In this document: positions 1 to 9,270 of the stretch, one piece after another
Position numbering within the stretch: position 1 is the first letter of the stretch
How the letters are laid out: each line of letters starts with the position of its first letter
Assembly (NCBI GenBank): GCA_033557675.1
Contig: JAWQRM010000203.1
Coordinates: 1-26,634, forward strand
Source: Coptodactyla brooksi
Taxonomy: Eukaryota; Arthropoda; Insecta; Coleoptera; Scarabaeidae
DNA: 26,634 nucleotides
Direction: 5' to 3'
Translations under genes and position numbers: made by a program
Notes under the pieces: model-generated
Database searches by the model: none
Told to the model about the DNA's origin: nothing
What the model saw: only the letters and a program-made list of their open reading frames with translations

Positions 1-3
1 ACA

Positions 4-6
<3 letters not shown>

Positions 7-52
<46 letters not shown>
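7..52. repeat. (TA)n microsatellite
   Basis: An uninterrupted run of TA dinucleotides at the left edge of the window. It abuts ACAGAGTGATTCGC, which resembles the terminal motif of many insect DNA transposons (TACAGGGTGATTC-like). The microsatellite could therefore mark a TA target site that expanded next to the end of the mariner-like relic on its right. Confidence 0.95.
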
Positions 53-56
<4 letters not shown>

Positions 57-752
57 GTGATTCGCATAAGAATCGACACAGAGCAAGAGCATGCAAGGAA
101 AGCTAAAATATGATGATTTAACCCAACTTACCTCTATATCAAGTTGTACCCCTGAGGAGTTATAGCCCTTCAAAGTGAGGTTAAAAATTTAAAAAATAAT
201 TAATATCTCAATAATACTTTAACTTAGGAAACCCAAATTTGGTAGACGTTCTGAGCGTACTAAGGGCATTTATCTTTTTGTAAATAGACGTCAGTTAAAG
301 AATTTTAAATCTTCTGTTCAATTCCTTCCGCAAATAAAAAGCCACCGACCTTTTCAGCAGCCAACAATAAAATAACCATCCTATATGACTACCAATGACA
401 ACATATGCTTTGACGTCAGTTAAAGAATTTTAAAGGGTTAAATAGGGATAATGCACCCTTAAATTGCAACAGAATTTTTTAGTCTGTGGGCGGATTTAAT
501 AAATTATTATTCTATTTTATGCAAAATTTAATTTTAAAACTTTTTACTTTTGTTATTTTTCAAAAAAACTTCGCTGTTTTGACAAAAAACGCGAATTACT
601 AAAGACACGTATTTTATCCATGTTATTTAAAAACATCGAAAATTCAACAGTTGGCTGCGAAGTTATATGTTGAGTTTAAAAGTCAGCAAACAAATATCAA
701 TCAAAATAATTTAATAGGAAAAGAAAAGTTTATTTACTCTTTCCATTAACTG
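53..752. other. Non-coding 3' part of a mariner-like relic
   Basis: No gene is visible here. The stretch lies between the (TA)n tract and the stop codon of the minus-strand transposase fragment at 753-1030. It is most simply read as that element's 3' untranslated region and terminal sequence. It begins ACAGAGTGATTCGC directly after the TA run, which resembles a transposon end, but no matching inverted copy was found to the right of 4110. It contains a perfect 23-bp direct repeat (287-309 and 412-434). Confidence 0.4.
287..434. repeat. Pair of perfect 23-bp direct repeats
   Basis: Positions 287-309 and 412-434 are identical over 23 bp, beginning GACGTCAGTTAAAGAA, with start points 125 bp apart. 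Both are in the same orientation within the non-coding part of the mariner-like relic. They could be a subterminal transposase-binding motif or a partial duplication; nothing else supports a function. Confidence 0.8.
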
Positions 753-1030
753 CTAATTTCTTATAAAGTTCCCCTTATTTATGATACGATTCCACAACTC
801 TTTTCGGGACGCCACTGGTGAAGAATACACAAACTCTTTTAGTGTTGCCCAAAGAAAGTAGTCACATTTGTTCAAGTCTGGTAATCGTGAGGGCCAAGCT
901 TCTGGACAATTATTTCCTCGTCCACATTCGTTTATTTGGATATTGGCAATTTAAAAATTCTCTAAACATACTACTAAAATGAGGTGGTACCCCATCATGC
1001 ATAAACCGATGTTCTAGTCTGACACAACTG
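753..1030 (-). pseudogene. Mariner-like transposase, C-terminal fragment
   Basis: Read on the minus strand, this stretch gives a diverged C-terminal half of the insect mariner-like (DDE_3-type) transposase. FMHDGVPPHFS corresponds to the family's QQDGAPPH motif around the second catalytic Asp. This is followed by a degraded Trp/Gly-rich WIGRGG-like segment, then WPSRLPDLNKCDYFLW, carrying the third Asp region, and LKEFVYSSP. A stop codon lies at 753-755. One frameshift and one in-frame stop lie between the two motifs, so it is not functional. The N-terminal half is absent at the 5' side (after about 1030), where sequence resembling the neighbouring transposon's terminal repeat begins. The fragment at 3740-4110 on the same strand supplies the preceding part of the protein and may be the other half of the same gene. 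Confidence 0.8.
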
Positions 1031-1035
1031 CCCCT

Positions 1036-1200
1036 CGCCGATTTTGATAAAATTTAGTATAGTGCTAGAATGGACAAAAATAAGGTTTACGTATTTTTTT
1101 ATACGTGCGGTAAAAGACCCTGAGGCGAGTAATAAGGGTTGTAAATTGAGGGAAATAGTATTTATTCCCTTGTATTTTGAAAACTGTTATCGAAATGTGA
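1036..1200. repeat. Diverged extra copy of the inner TIR segment
   Basis: This stretch resembles 1476-1640, which is part of the left TIR of the adjacent transposon. Both contain, in order, CGATT-TGAT-AAATTTAG, TTATACGTG--GTAAAAG, TAAGGGTT and TATCGAA. The match is clearly weaker than that between the two real TIRs. It could be the remains of an earlier related insertion, or part of a longer compound terminus. An open frame at 1044-1316 overlaps it but shows no recognisable protein motif. Confidence 0.45.
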
Positions 1201-1311
1201 TAAATAAAGAGCTTTCTATTGATATATCATACATATACCAGAAGGTTAAATCGGGTAAACTACCCCCAGTTTTTTGGAATAATTTAGAAACTACTCTATC
1301 GATTTTGGCGG

Positions 1312-1659
1312 CGTGATAAGATATTTAGAAAATACTTTGAATACAAACCGTAAATCAATCATACAATAAGATGTTTGCGGCTAAATAAGGTATTTATGAC
1401 ATTTAGGGGTAGTTGGGATTAACTACCCTATTAAAATTTTATTATAATTTAGTATTTCAGGTGTAGTACTTGTCGATTATGATGAAATTTAGCATCTGTG
1501 TTTCGTTTATACGTGAAGTAAAAGCTTTTGGAGGGATTTCTAAGGGTTAAAGATTGGTGGCAGAAAATATATTTTCGCTAATATCTCAAAAAGATATCGA
1601 ACATTTTTAAATATTTGTTAGTATTCTGTTTTAAAAATCTCTCTATCGCTGCTACACGG
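1312..1659 (+). repeat. Left terminal inverted repeat (~350 bp)
   Basis: This is the inverted counterpart of 3329-3692. Long identical blocks are shared, including TATTTAGAAAATACTTTGAA, CATACAATAAGATG, TTGGGATTAACTACCCTATT and TTTATACGTGAAGTAAAAGC. Differences are scattered substitutions and a few small indels. Inside it, GGTAGTT...AACTACC forms a short hairpin around 1413. Confidence 0.9.
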
Positions 1660-1982
1660 ACTAACAATAAATTATCCTTATTTTCTTTAAGTAATAAAAT
1701 AGAGAGATGTCTAAATAAACATTTGCTTAGAACAAGTTTAAAAGCAACCGACAGAAAAAATGGTTAAACATTCCGAATACTGAATACTAATTTAATTTCT
1801 TTTTGCATAACATTTTTATTCGACTAGTGCGGAAATAGGTCAACGTAATATTACACGACTACGATGTGAGGTTATATCATAAACTGTGAGATTATTTCGA
1901 TCGCTTCTAAAAGAAGTTGAGAATATATTAAACGTTACATTATGCAACTACGATCCATGTTAATTTGAACTCGTCCGTCGAG

Positions 1983-2019
1983 TATAAATGAATCGCTGGC
2001 TACTTGGCATTTTTCAGTT
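1983..2019 (+). promoter_or_regulatory. TATA box plus TCAGTT initiator
   Basis: TATAAAT at 1983-1989 is followed by TCAGTT at 2014-2019, the arthropod initiator consensus, with the predicted +1 A at 2016 about 33 bp from the first T of the TATA box. A 25-nt leader leads into AAAACAATGG at 2041, a good start context. A similar leader (AAAGCAACCGACAGAAAAAATGGTT) lies at about 1740-1764, so the promoter-proximal leader appears partly duplicated. Confidence 0.6.
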
Positions 2020-2040
2020 TCAAAGCAACAGACAAAAACA

Positions 2041-3202
2041 ATGGTTCGAATCAATCCACTTAACGTTTTAAACTTGCTACTAAACACTTTTAATTTTTTG
2101 AATGTTCCCGAGACTCCAGTGAATCAAGCAGAAGTGAGCTTGGGGGAAAGAATACAACAAATTTTAATGGAAAATATGGAGGATTATAATATGCAATTTA
2201 AAGACGAGACTGTGTTAGATTTCGATACATCCACCACAATTAATGACAGTCAATATATTATTGAAGACGAGGAAGTAAGCGAAAATTTAGCAGAAGAAGA
2301 TCATTGTCCATTGAAGGATGACATCATTACGATTATAAATTGGCGGCAGTAAATTACTGGGCAAGTGGAAAAAAAGGATATTTGAAATTAGAAACTGTGA
2401 GAAATAAATATTGAAAAGTAACATCAAATAAACAATTAGAAAGATGGGAGATGTATATTAAGGCAAGAGACACATACCGTGAAAAATTGGATGAAATTAC
2501 AGAATTTGTTAACAAGCCAGAGCCGTCATAGACAACAAATTGCCACTACATGACATCGATATCGCAGATGGGCTATACAAGCTAGAAATGAAAATAATTT
2601 GTCTCCTCAACAATTCAAAGCATTTCATATGTGGGTGCAACGCTTTAAAAAAGCAAATAGTTGATGAGTAGAAAAATTACAAAATTTGTATCTCAAGAGA
2701 GGTAGATCAGAGCAGTGTCAGTTTGGAATTTTATTTAGGAAGAACGATTTAGATGTTAAAACTGTATATGCATTGTAGACTGGTGTCATCTACAACGCAT
2801 AGGTATACAATTCAACCTTTCATATCTGCGGATGGGAAACTTCGTTCGCCACGTTTAATTGTGTGACAAGAAGGTAGGAAATACCAGGCAATAAATACAA
2901 TGTTCAAAGCAGATAATATATTCGTTTTGGCATCAAAGTCTGGAAAGCTAACTACAGAACACAGGAATTGGCTACAAAATGTATATTTTCCAAATACTGT
3001 ATCCAAACCATTATTATTATTAGATTCTTGAAGATTCTCTGATCAAGTTATTCTTCTAGTGGAGGTTTGATTTTCGAGTGAGAAGCATCGATGTGATATC
3101 TGTGGAGATATAGCTGTTGTAACATGTGCTTGGTGTAAAAAATCCCTGCGATTAAAGCATTTTTTTCATGATTTTCATTATTGTCAGCAATATATCGAAT
3201 AA
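2041..3202 (+). pseudogene. DDE-type transposase of the TIR transposon, broken
   Basis: The gene starts at the ATG behind the TATA/initiator promoter. About 100 acidic residues (2041-2352) run to a frameshift and stop. Homology-like text resumes as YWASGKKGYLKLETV and QLERWEMYI (about 2355-2480), then RRWAIQARNENN and WVQRFKKA (about 2565-2665), a helix-rich DNA-binding part. Further down come SADGKLRSPRLIV (about 2825), NIFVLASKSGKLTTEH and KPLLLLDS (about 2915-3030), which look like the catalytic core. The C-terminus (about 3080-3202) is a Cys/His module, CDIC...VTCAWCKKSL then HFFHDFHYC, ending in TAA. Several stops and frameshifts rule out a functional protein. The family is recalled from insect genomes; exact superfamily membership is uncertain. 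Confidence 0.8.
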
Positions 3203-3223
3203 GTATAACATTTTTCAAAAAAA

Positions 3224-3229
3224 AATAAA
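3224..3229 (+). terminator. AATAAA polyadenylation signal
   Basis: AATAAA lies 22 bp after the transposase stop codon and inside the right TIR boundary, the expected place for the 3' end of the transposase transcript. A second AATAAA follows near 3300. Confidence 0.5.
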
Positions 3230-3328
3230 TTGGCCACATAGAATCCAATGTTCAGGATATTTAACCATTTTTTCTGTTTGTTACTTTTAAACTCATTACA
3301 AATAAATATTTATTTATATATCTTATAT

Positions 3329-3692
3329 CGATGTAACTGCGATAGAGAGATTTTTAAAAAATAATACTAACAAATATTTAAAAATGTTCGATAATAGTTT
3401 TCCTTTTTGAGATATTAGCGAAAATGTACTTTCTACCAACAATGTTTAACCCTTAGAAATTGTTTCAAAGGCTTTTACTTCACGTATAAACAAAACACTG
3501 TGCTAAATTTCGTCTTAATCGGCAAGTAACCACACGTGAAATACTAAATTATAATAAACTTTTAATAGGGTAGTTAATCCCAACCACCCCTAAATGTCGT
3601 AAATACCTTATTTTACCATACACATCTTATTGTATGATTAATTTACGGTTTTTCTTCAAAGTATTTTCTAAATACCTCACAATTTTATCACG
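3329..3692 (-). repeat. Right terminal inverted repeat (~360 bp)
   Basis: This is the inverted counterpart of 1312-1659, slightly longer because of an extra block of about 8 bp near the outer end (CTCACAATT region) and a small insertion near the inner end. The strong similarity between the two arms contrasts with the heavily mutated transposase between them. That suggests the arms were homogenised, or that the gene was already broken when this copy moved. Confidence 0.9.
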
Positions 3693-3729
3693 TTATTCAT
3701 ACGAAAAGGGAGTATATAATATTCCCTGT

Positions 3730-3759
3730 AAGGGAAGTACCCGTTGTGGTACTTCCCTT
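3730..3759. repeat. Perfect hairpin, 12-bp arms, 6-nt loop
   Basis: AAGGGAAGTACC (3730-3741) and its exact complement (3748-3759) flank a 6-nt loop. One arm is part of the decayed transposase reading frame (the LTREV residues) and recognisable homology stops at the other arm. This is what an intrastrand template switch would leave. Confidence 0.85.
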
Positions 3760-4110
3760 GTGAGTTGCAGTGGCACTTCGTCAACTATATCCGGGAAATT
3801 GTTTTGAAGAAAGTCCAAATAATACTTATGATAGTTACAAATTATTGAAATACTTATGTAAGTTTGTAATGCCTCTGCGGGTAGAAGAAGCCTCATCAGG
3901 AACCTCAACAGTTCTTGTACTTTATGGACATGATATGGGTGAAGTCCATTAAGTCTGATAACTCGATGTACAGAAGTTTGCGATAGACCAGTTTGTCGTG
4001 TTTGTATACGTAGGTACGATCTTGTATATTGTATATTACATTTACAAAAGCGCATGGTGGCGCGCCTATGTCTACGAAAATGCGGTAATAACGTTTTAGG
4101 TTATTATTCA
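3740..4110 (-). pseudogene. Mariner-like transposase, N-terminal and central fragment
   Basis: On the minus strand the stretch encodes the helix-turn-helix part of the insect mariner-like family: QTRQTGLSQTSVHRVIRLNG followed directly by LHPYHVHKVQELL. The homology then jumps, by an internal deletion that removes the first catalytic Asp region, to YYLDFLQNNFPDIVDEVPLQ. That segment normally lies just before the QDGAPPH motif, and homology ends there at the perfect hairpin 3730-3759. The fragment at 753-1030 begins close to this point of the protein and lies on the same strand, so the two may be one gene split by the 2.4-kb transposon. Upstream residues (RYYRIFVDIG, another frame) look like the end of the preceding DNA-binding domain. 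It cannot be functional. Confidence 0.75.
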
Positions 4111-4276
4111 TAGAGACTTTAGAGGTTAGATTTTTGGATTTATCGTGATATTGTACAGCAACCATTGAACCGACAAGGTGGGGATCTGTAAAACGAAACA
4201 GACGATTAGAGTGGTAGAGTCAAGATCATTAAAGTGAAATAATAGTAATTGTAGGAACTTTGGAATATGCGTCTCG

Positions 4277-5270
4277 TTGGATGGGCCGATAAGGTATACA
4301 GGAAAATGGAAAGCTACGAAACAATGCATAGTAATGAATTTGAAAACAAGACGGCAGGAATTTATTAACCTAGTGATAGAAATTACAAAAGAGAATAGAA
4401 TTTTAAAATCTGAAATAAAGGACCTAATAGCAAAAGTAGAATATCTGGAAAGCGACAAGAAGAAGAATAATATAACATTGGGTATGCCATTCAAAGAGAA
4501 AAGTAAACAGTTAAAGGAAAAAGTTCTTAGCCACGGAATGAAGATACACAAGTTCATAAAAATCTAAAGAAATACTTGTGTAGTGAAACTAGCGAACGGA
4601 GATGATGAGATAAATATCATCTCCGAATATAATGAAAAGCATAAGATATAAATTAAGGAAGTTCAAAGATAACATTATTTATATCAGATCGAACTTATCA
4701 CAGCCAGGGAAAGCAATTTCATATAAAACTTCAAGAAAATCAAGCGAGAAAACAAGTAAGGGAAACAGAATTGAAATGGTATATAAGAAATTAATTATTA
4801 CCAGCAAAGAATGGGCAACTAACAATAAATGAAGGGAATGGCATAGGCAGTTGAGGTCGATCGAAATATTAAAAAAATAGGAAACGCTCGCATTAAAAGA
4901 ACATGACGATGTTAGTAATGGAGGAGGATAAGGGCATAAAAAATAGTTGTAGAGTAAAGAGGCAAATGAATAGTTCATTTATTAGGGGAAAAGAAATCTG
5001 GAGGATCTATCCAGGCAATCTATGAAGAGGAAGCAAACAAAAATTTTGTGAAAGAAGCTAAAGGAATGAATTCAACAGCAAGAGAGAAAATAAGAAACTG
5101 TACCCAAATCAGATCGTTGTTAAATTGTTGAATGTACATGCGTCAACACAACAAAAAGATGATAAGATGAAGGATAAATTTTAAGAGGAATTAGTAGAAG
5201 CCTGTAGCGAATTAAACAATATCATAATTAGAATGGTACTAAGGGATTTAAATGCAATGCAAGGTTGTCT
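4277..5270 (+). pseudogene. Non-LTR retrotransposon remnant (coiled coil, APE endonuclease)
   Basis: The first part (4277-4567) is a Lys/Glu-rich coiled-coil protein. ENRILKSEIKDLIAKVEYLE followed by KKKNNITLGMP is typical of the N-terminal region of insect LINE proteins often labelled 'craniofacial development protein 2-like'. After stops and frameshifts, RNTCVVKLANGDDEINII and, in another frame, KKLIITSKEWATNN (about 4780-4830) continue the same type of protein. Near 5120-5270 comes VKLLNVHAST...KDKF*EELVEACSELNN...VLRDLNA, a decayed apurinic endonuclease domain whose usual motif is LGDFNA. The reverse transcriptase that should follow is absent, cut off at the polypurine tract. The many interruptions show an old, dead copy. 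Confidence 0.7.
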
Positions 5271-5322
5271 ATTAAGAGATAATCTTGAGAGAGGGAAGAG
5301 ATGGTGATAGAGAAATAGTGAC

Positions 5323-5405
5323 AGAGAGGGGGAAGAGGGGGGGGGGGGAGAAAGAGGTGGGGTGAAAGAGAGAGGGAGGGGGGAAGAAAGAGAGAGGGAG
5401 AAAGA
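5323..5405 (+). repeat. Polypurine tract with a run of 12 G
   Basis: About 83 bp of almost pure A/G with only two pyrimidines (T at 5358 and 5363). It includes twelve consecutive G at 5337-5348 and many GAGA units; the purine bias starts upstream at about 5285. Such tracts can form triplex or G-quadruplex structures and stall replication. It sits exactly where the retrotransposon homology ends. Confidence 0.9.
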
Positions 5406-8400
5406 TATCAGTCCGATATTAATATTCTTAAATTTTGCAGGTATCTGGGGTTTATTTTTTGTACGTTTATGTTTATTTACCGCTGCTTGCCACGTTTCAT
5501 GATATACATATATTTAGTGAGATAGGTAAATAATAATCCGTCGGCTTTTTATCTTTTATCATGGCTTGACGGGAGACCAATAAGACAAATACATTGGTCT
5601 ACGATAATTACTACTTTGAAAGAAAAACGACAATTATGAGACACCTTATGTTATTTTATTTTAAATTATTTCATACATTGATTTTATTGTTTGCTTTTAT
5701 TTAACACCTTTACTTTGTTATAATTAGAATTTCGTAACGAAATAAACACCAGATTTTTAACGTTACAATTTGTGTATATTCAATTTAATTTTCGATAACA
5801 TTTTATTTATAGATTTTAATTTACATCAATTTGATAACGTAGTTTTGTTATGAAATTTCTTTTCGTTATCAAAATCACATTTTCACTTTCCATTTCAATT
5901 TACGGATTAAATTCAATACATTTAAAAATATTAATAGAAGTGTACTAAGAATGGGCGCATATATGTCAGATACACATAATGTTCATTATAAACAGGGCTT
6001 TCAGAAATGTCCAAGTCCCACATGACTGCAACTAATTAGGCAGCTAAACTGCAGTATGATAATGATTAAAATAAAATACCCTAACTACCACAATTGACAA
6101 AGTCAGCGGCGTAACAAAATTAATTTACTGTTAAATCACAGAAAAAAAATTAACACCGAATTGTATACTATTAAATGAGGGAAAATTGTATATTTGTGAA
6201 TTGTGAAAGCTGTCTGTATTAGAGCAAATACTTTGATACTCCATTCACGAATGCCTGTGTTTGAAATGTCAAGATCTGTTTTCTTTTTAGTGACACACAC
6301 AAAAATATTACAATACTACGATAAACAAATTCTTAGAACATGAATCTGCATTTGATCACGTGCAACTTGAATATTTCTGAATTAGTACACATTCGTCATA
6401 CCTATATCCAGGAAACATTACAGAAATATTTAAAATATGACTTATTACAAACTTAACACAAATAGACGCATGTATGTGTGGATACAAGTATCGATAATTT
6501 TGGATACCAACTATTCAAAGCCACTCGATACACTATTGCAAATGAGCATTAGAATTAATAAGATACTGGAAGGGAGGAAGGATTCGCTATTCAAATGCAC
6601 CAATAGAAACAAAAAAATGTAATGTATCTTGAGTGATCCATGCGTAAAATAAAGATATTTCTTTCACCATTGACATCGCAAGAAAACACATTCATTTTAA
6701 ATGGTACATAATAATGAAGAACTTTCTAGAAACAAAATAACTGGAATTTCATTGATGAGCTCATTAATTGATGAGCATCTTTGTCAACGTACGCACTTTC
6801 ACACCAAGAATACTGGTAGTCGTTGAGAAACCATTGTGAAGAAAATTCATTGTGAGCTAATGACTAAGTTAACGCTAGCATTCCTTTGACGTAAATCTGT
6901 CGTAATTAACCTAATCGGAAAACATTCTAACAAAATTGTTACATGACTTAAAAACAAAAACATTTAAAAGCTGTTCCATTTCTGTTGCCTTTTCTCTATA
7001 TCATCAAGATATTTATAGTTGTCCTTTAACTTTCACAAGGTAAACACGTGCCTGGGACCGCCAAGTGACATAAAACAATAAATATAAAACGTGGGCTATT
7101 CAGTGTCGGAAGCGCAACACCTACAAATTGCTACAAATGTCAATGAAAAAATAGATACTTTCTTCCCATTATTTTGGTATGGTGTTCATTTTCCAGACTT
7201 TCTGACAAATCCCCATGAATGGAATATAAAAGTATACAGTATATGTATATACTTCCTCCGTACTTCACTTTATCACTTCACACGCTAGGCTATCTCTATC
7301 TTCTGTTACGTATTTTTAATCTACCAATTAACACTTACACTGAAATCAGATTATTAGTTTATCTTCTGTTCCCATTTCCAAAATGATTGACTTCACTATT
7401 CTCTTTCAGTTTTTGATAACAAACTCAGCACAGTTTTCCCGCTCGTGTACCACTTTGCAATATATCGAGAAGCAGTTTTTGATCATCTCAACTTCAATAT
7501 TGAGTTGCTCTCAGTTGCTTCATCCATTAGTTGGACCAGACCAGCCCCGCATTCAAGTTAAGATTTTGTAAAACTTTTACTAAGTATGCAATATCCAATG
7601 TGTAGAGGGTGTGAATCATCATTCGTCCACATTTCCAAAGTCATTTTATTTGATTGAATAATAAAATGACTCCCTAAATAGAAACGTGTTTGCCAGTCCT
7701 CATGACCATGACATACTATAAAGTATGTTTTATATCCACAGTCACAAGTAGTTTATAACGAATTTTTTAATAAACAACAGTAAATAGTGCCATAAGCAAC
7801 AACTTATTCAATTATACTTAATAGTAATCAACACCATTACTTACTGTATTACAGAAAATGTTTTAAGGATGGTCCAAAACTACTACTTTCATCACATCGG
7901 AAGATGTTTCATTTGACTACAGACATTTATTTAATCAGACTATCCATTATTTGTTGCCCTATTATCAGTATATGTAGATTTGCGTCATGTATTTGATTTT
8001 TGTCGTATTAGATTCTATTGCCACTTCTTCCGTTTGTAATTTTAAATCTCTTATCATTTCCTTCAGTACTTTTTCCATATTAGCGCATTATGAAATACCG
8101 TCCGCAAATGTAAAATACTTCAGTCTTTGCTCTTCTATGTGCATTCTTTTGTTGTTCCAGTTGAAGTTCTTGAACACGTTTTCGAGCAGTAATGAGATGA
8201 GTTTTGGTGATAACAGGTTCCTTTATTTTTTATTTGACTCCACAGTTAATATTTATTTTGTTAGTCGTTTTGTGTAACTTAATTTATAGAGTTGCTTTGA
8301 TTTGGATGTTCTTAATAATATTAATATATCTTTGAGCTGTACATGCACTTCCAAAGCACTCTAATGACATTCCAATACTCTGCCATATTGAAAACTGTCA

Positions 8401-9020
8401 AAAGTTAATGAGAACCATCCGTAAGGGCATATTAGACCTATTTGTCTTCTCTATGAAACTGTTTACTGTATGTTGTTGTTCAACAGTACTAGAACTCTTT
8501 TTGGAAAAAAAAATAATGTTTGTGCTTTTGATAAGAATAACTCGAATTTTGTTGAAGATTCTTACTCCTTCGATATTACTCTTCGATATTATCCAAGATT
8601 TTGGAATAAGATGAAAATTTGGAGTGTTTGCTTTTCGCTGAAATATGTTTCGCTATTCTCAAGACTTGAAAATAGTGTTGAAAAGTCAAAGCCAAAAGTT
8701 CAAAGTGTTGAATAGCGAAAAGCTGAAACATGTCGACTACATGTAAAAACAATAATACTCGTCAATCTGGGAACAGGAAACATCGAACCATAACGAATTT
8801 AAAAGCTCATCTGTTTTGGATTATTTTTGCCTGATCTTTATTTGTTTTAAGTTAATTATGAATGACGTATTTAATCTAATGGTTAAAATAATCTTGCTTT
8901 CTAGGGGTATCCTTCAGACCATCTTCAGGAAACCGTGAAATTGAAGAATATGATGCATTTTAGAAGAAATCATTTCAGAAGTTATTTAAAATTACATAAA
9001 ATTTACGGAAAATTAAACAT
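5406..9020. other. A+T-rich stretch without recognisable gene
   Basis: No protein, RNA gene or complete transposon was recognised. Small structures are present: TTTGATAACG (5830-5839) with its inverted copy at 5864-5873, and TTTCGCTATTC (8648-8658) with its inverted copy at 8710-8720. Two weak coding-like minus-strand runs lie at about 7985-8085 and 8080-8240 (ITARKRVQELQLEQQKNAHR). The former faintly recalls a reverse-transcriptase segment, but I do not regard either as established. Confidence 0.6.
8648..8720. repeat. 11-bp perfect inverted repeat
   Basis: TTTCGCTATTC at 8648-8658 is exactly complementary to 8710-8720, 51 nt apart. An overlapping pair, GCTTTTCGCT (near 8630) and AGCGAAAAGC (near 8714), pairs partly in the same way. 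No element boundary could be tied to it. Confidence 0.6.
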
Positions 9021-9227
9021 GTCACGTTGTGTTAAATTTTAATCTCCTATAATTTGTATAACGGTTGCCGGCCGTTTTTCAAGTTAAATAGAAATTATAA
9101 ACATTAAAAATTAATACATCGTGACTAGAAAACGGTTGTTAACCGTTTTTGTTTTCACGTTGTGTTAATTTTTAATCGTCTATGATTTTTATAATGGTTG
9201 TTAACTGTTTTCGAGTCACGTTGTGTT
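9021..9227. repeat. Alternating inverted/direct repeat array with palindromic cores
   Basis: A unit of about 60 bp beginning TCACGTTGTGTTAA occurs forward at about 9022-9079, inverted at about 9085-9124, forward again at about 9156-9213, and starts once more at 9216. Between the copies lie 17-bp palindromic cores: AACGGTTGCCGGCCGTT (9060-9076), AACGGTTGTTAACCGTT (9131-9147) and the mutated AATGGTTGTTAACTGTT (9193-9209). The alternating orientation means any two neighbours can fold back. The array runs directly into the long palindrome at 9227. It could be the foldback terminus of an unknown element. Confidence 0.75.
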
Positions 9228-9269
9228 TAGCGTAGTTTCATGTTAAGTCTTAACATGAAACTACGCTAA
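9227..9269. repeat. Perfect 43-bp palindrome
   Basis: The 21-bp arm 9227-9247 (beginning TTAGCGTAGTTTC) and its exact complement 9249-9269 are separated by a single T at 9248. No mismatch is present although all surrounding repeats are diverged, so the structure is young or maintained. It abuts the truncated third forward copy of the array. Confidence 0.95.
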
Positions 9270-9270
9270 T

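Larger units (their letters stand above)
1312..3692 (+). mobile_element. DNA transposon with ~350-bp TIRs, decayed
   Basis: The element is bounded by long inverted repeats, 1312-1659 and 3329-3692, that both begin CGTGATA at the outside and match at most positions by eye. Inside lie a TATA/initiator promoter, one broken transposase gene (2041-3202) and a polyadenylation signal, which is the full set of parts of an autonomous cut-and-paste element. I see no clear target-site duplication. The transposase resembles a DDE family known to me from ants and other insects, with a WASGKKG-type DNA-binding start, an SADGKL and LLLLDS core and a Cys/His C-terminus. I cannot name the superfamily with confidence. 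The element sits between two parts of a mariner-like transposase, so it probably inserted into that older element. Confidence 0.85.

Noticed and set aside
1044..1316. Open frame of 90 codons on the plus strand
   Set aside because: It overlaps a degraded TIR-like repeat and runs into the left TIR. The translation shows no recognisable motif, so it is more likely chance than a gene.
7985..8240. Two minus-strand coding-like runs, one vaguely like a reverse-transcriptase segment
   Set aside because: The similarity is short and subjective, no catalytic YxDD or EN motif is near, and stops separate the runs. A profile search of the six-frame translation would decide.
8408..8715. Overlapping plus-strand open frames of 68 and 81 codons
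   Set aside because: Composition follows the A+T-rich background, the two frames overlap each other, and no motif is recognisable.
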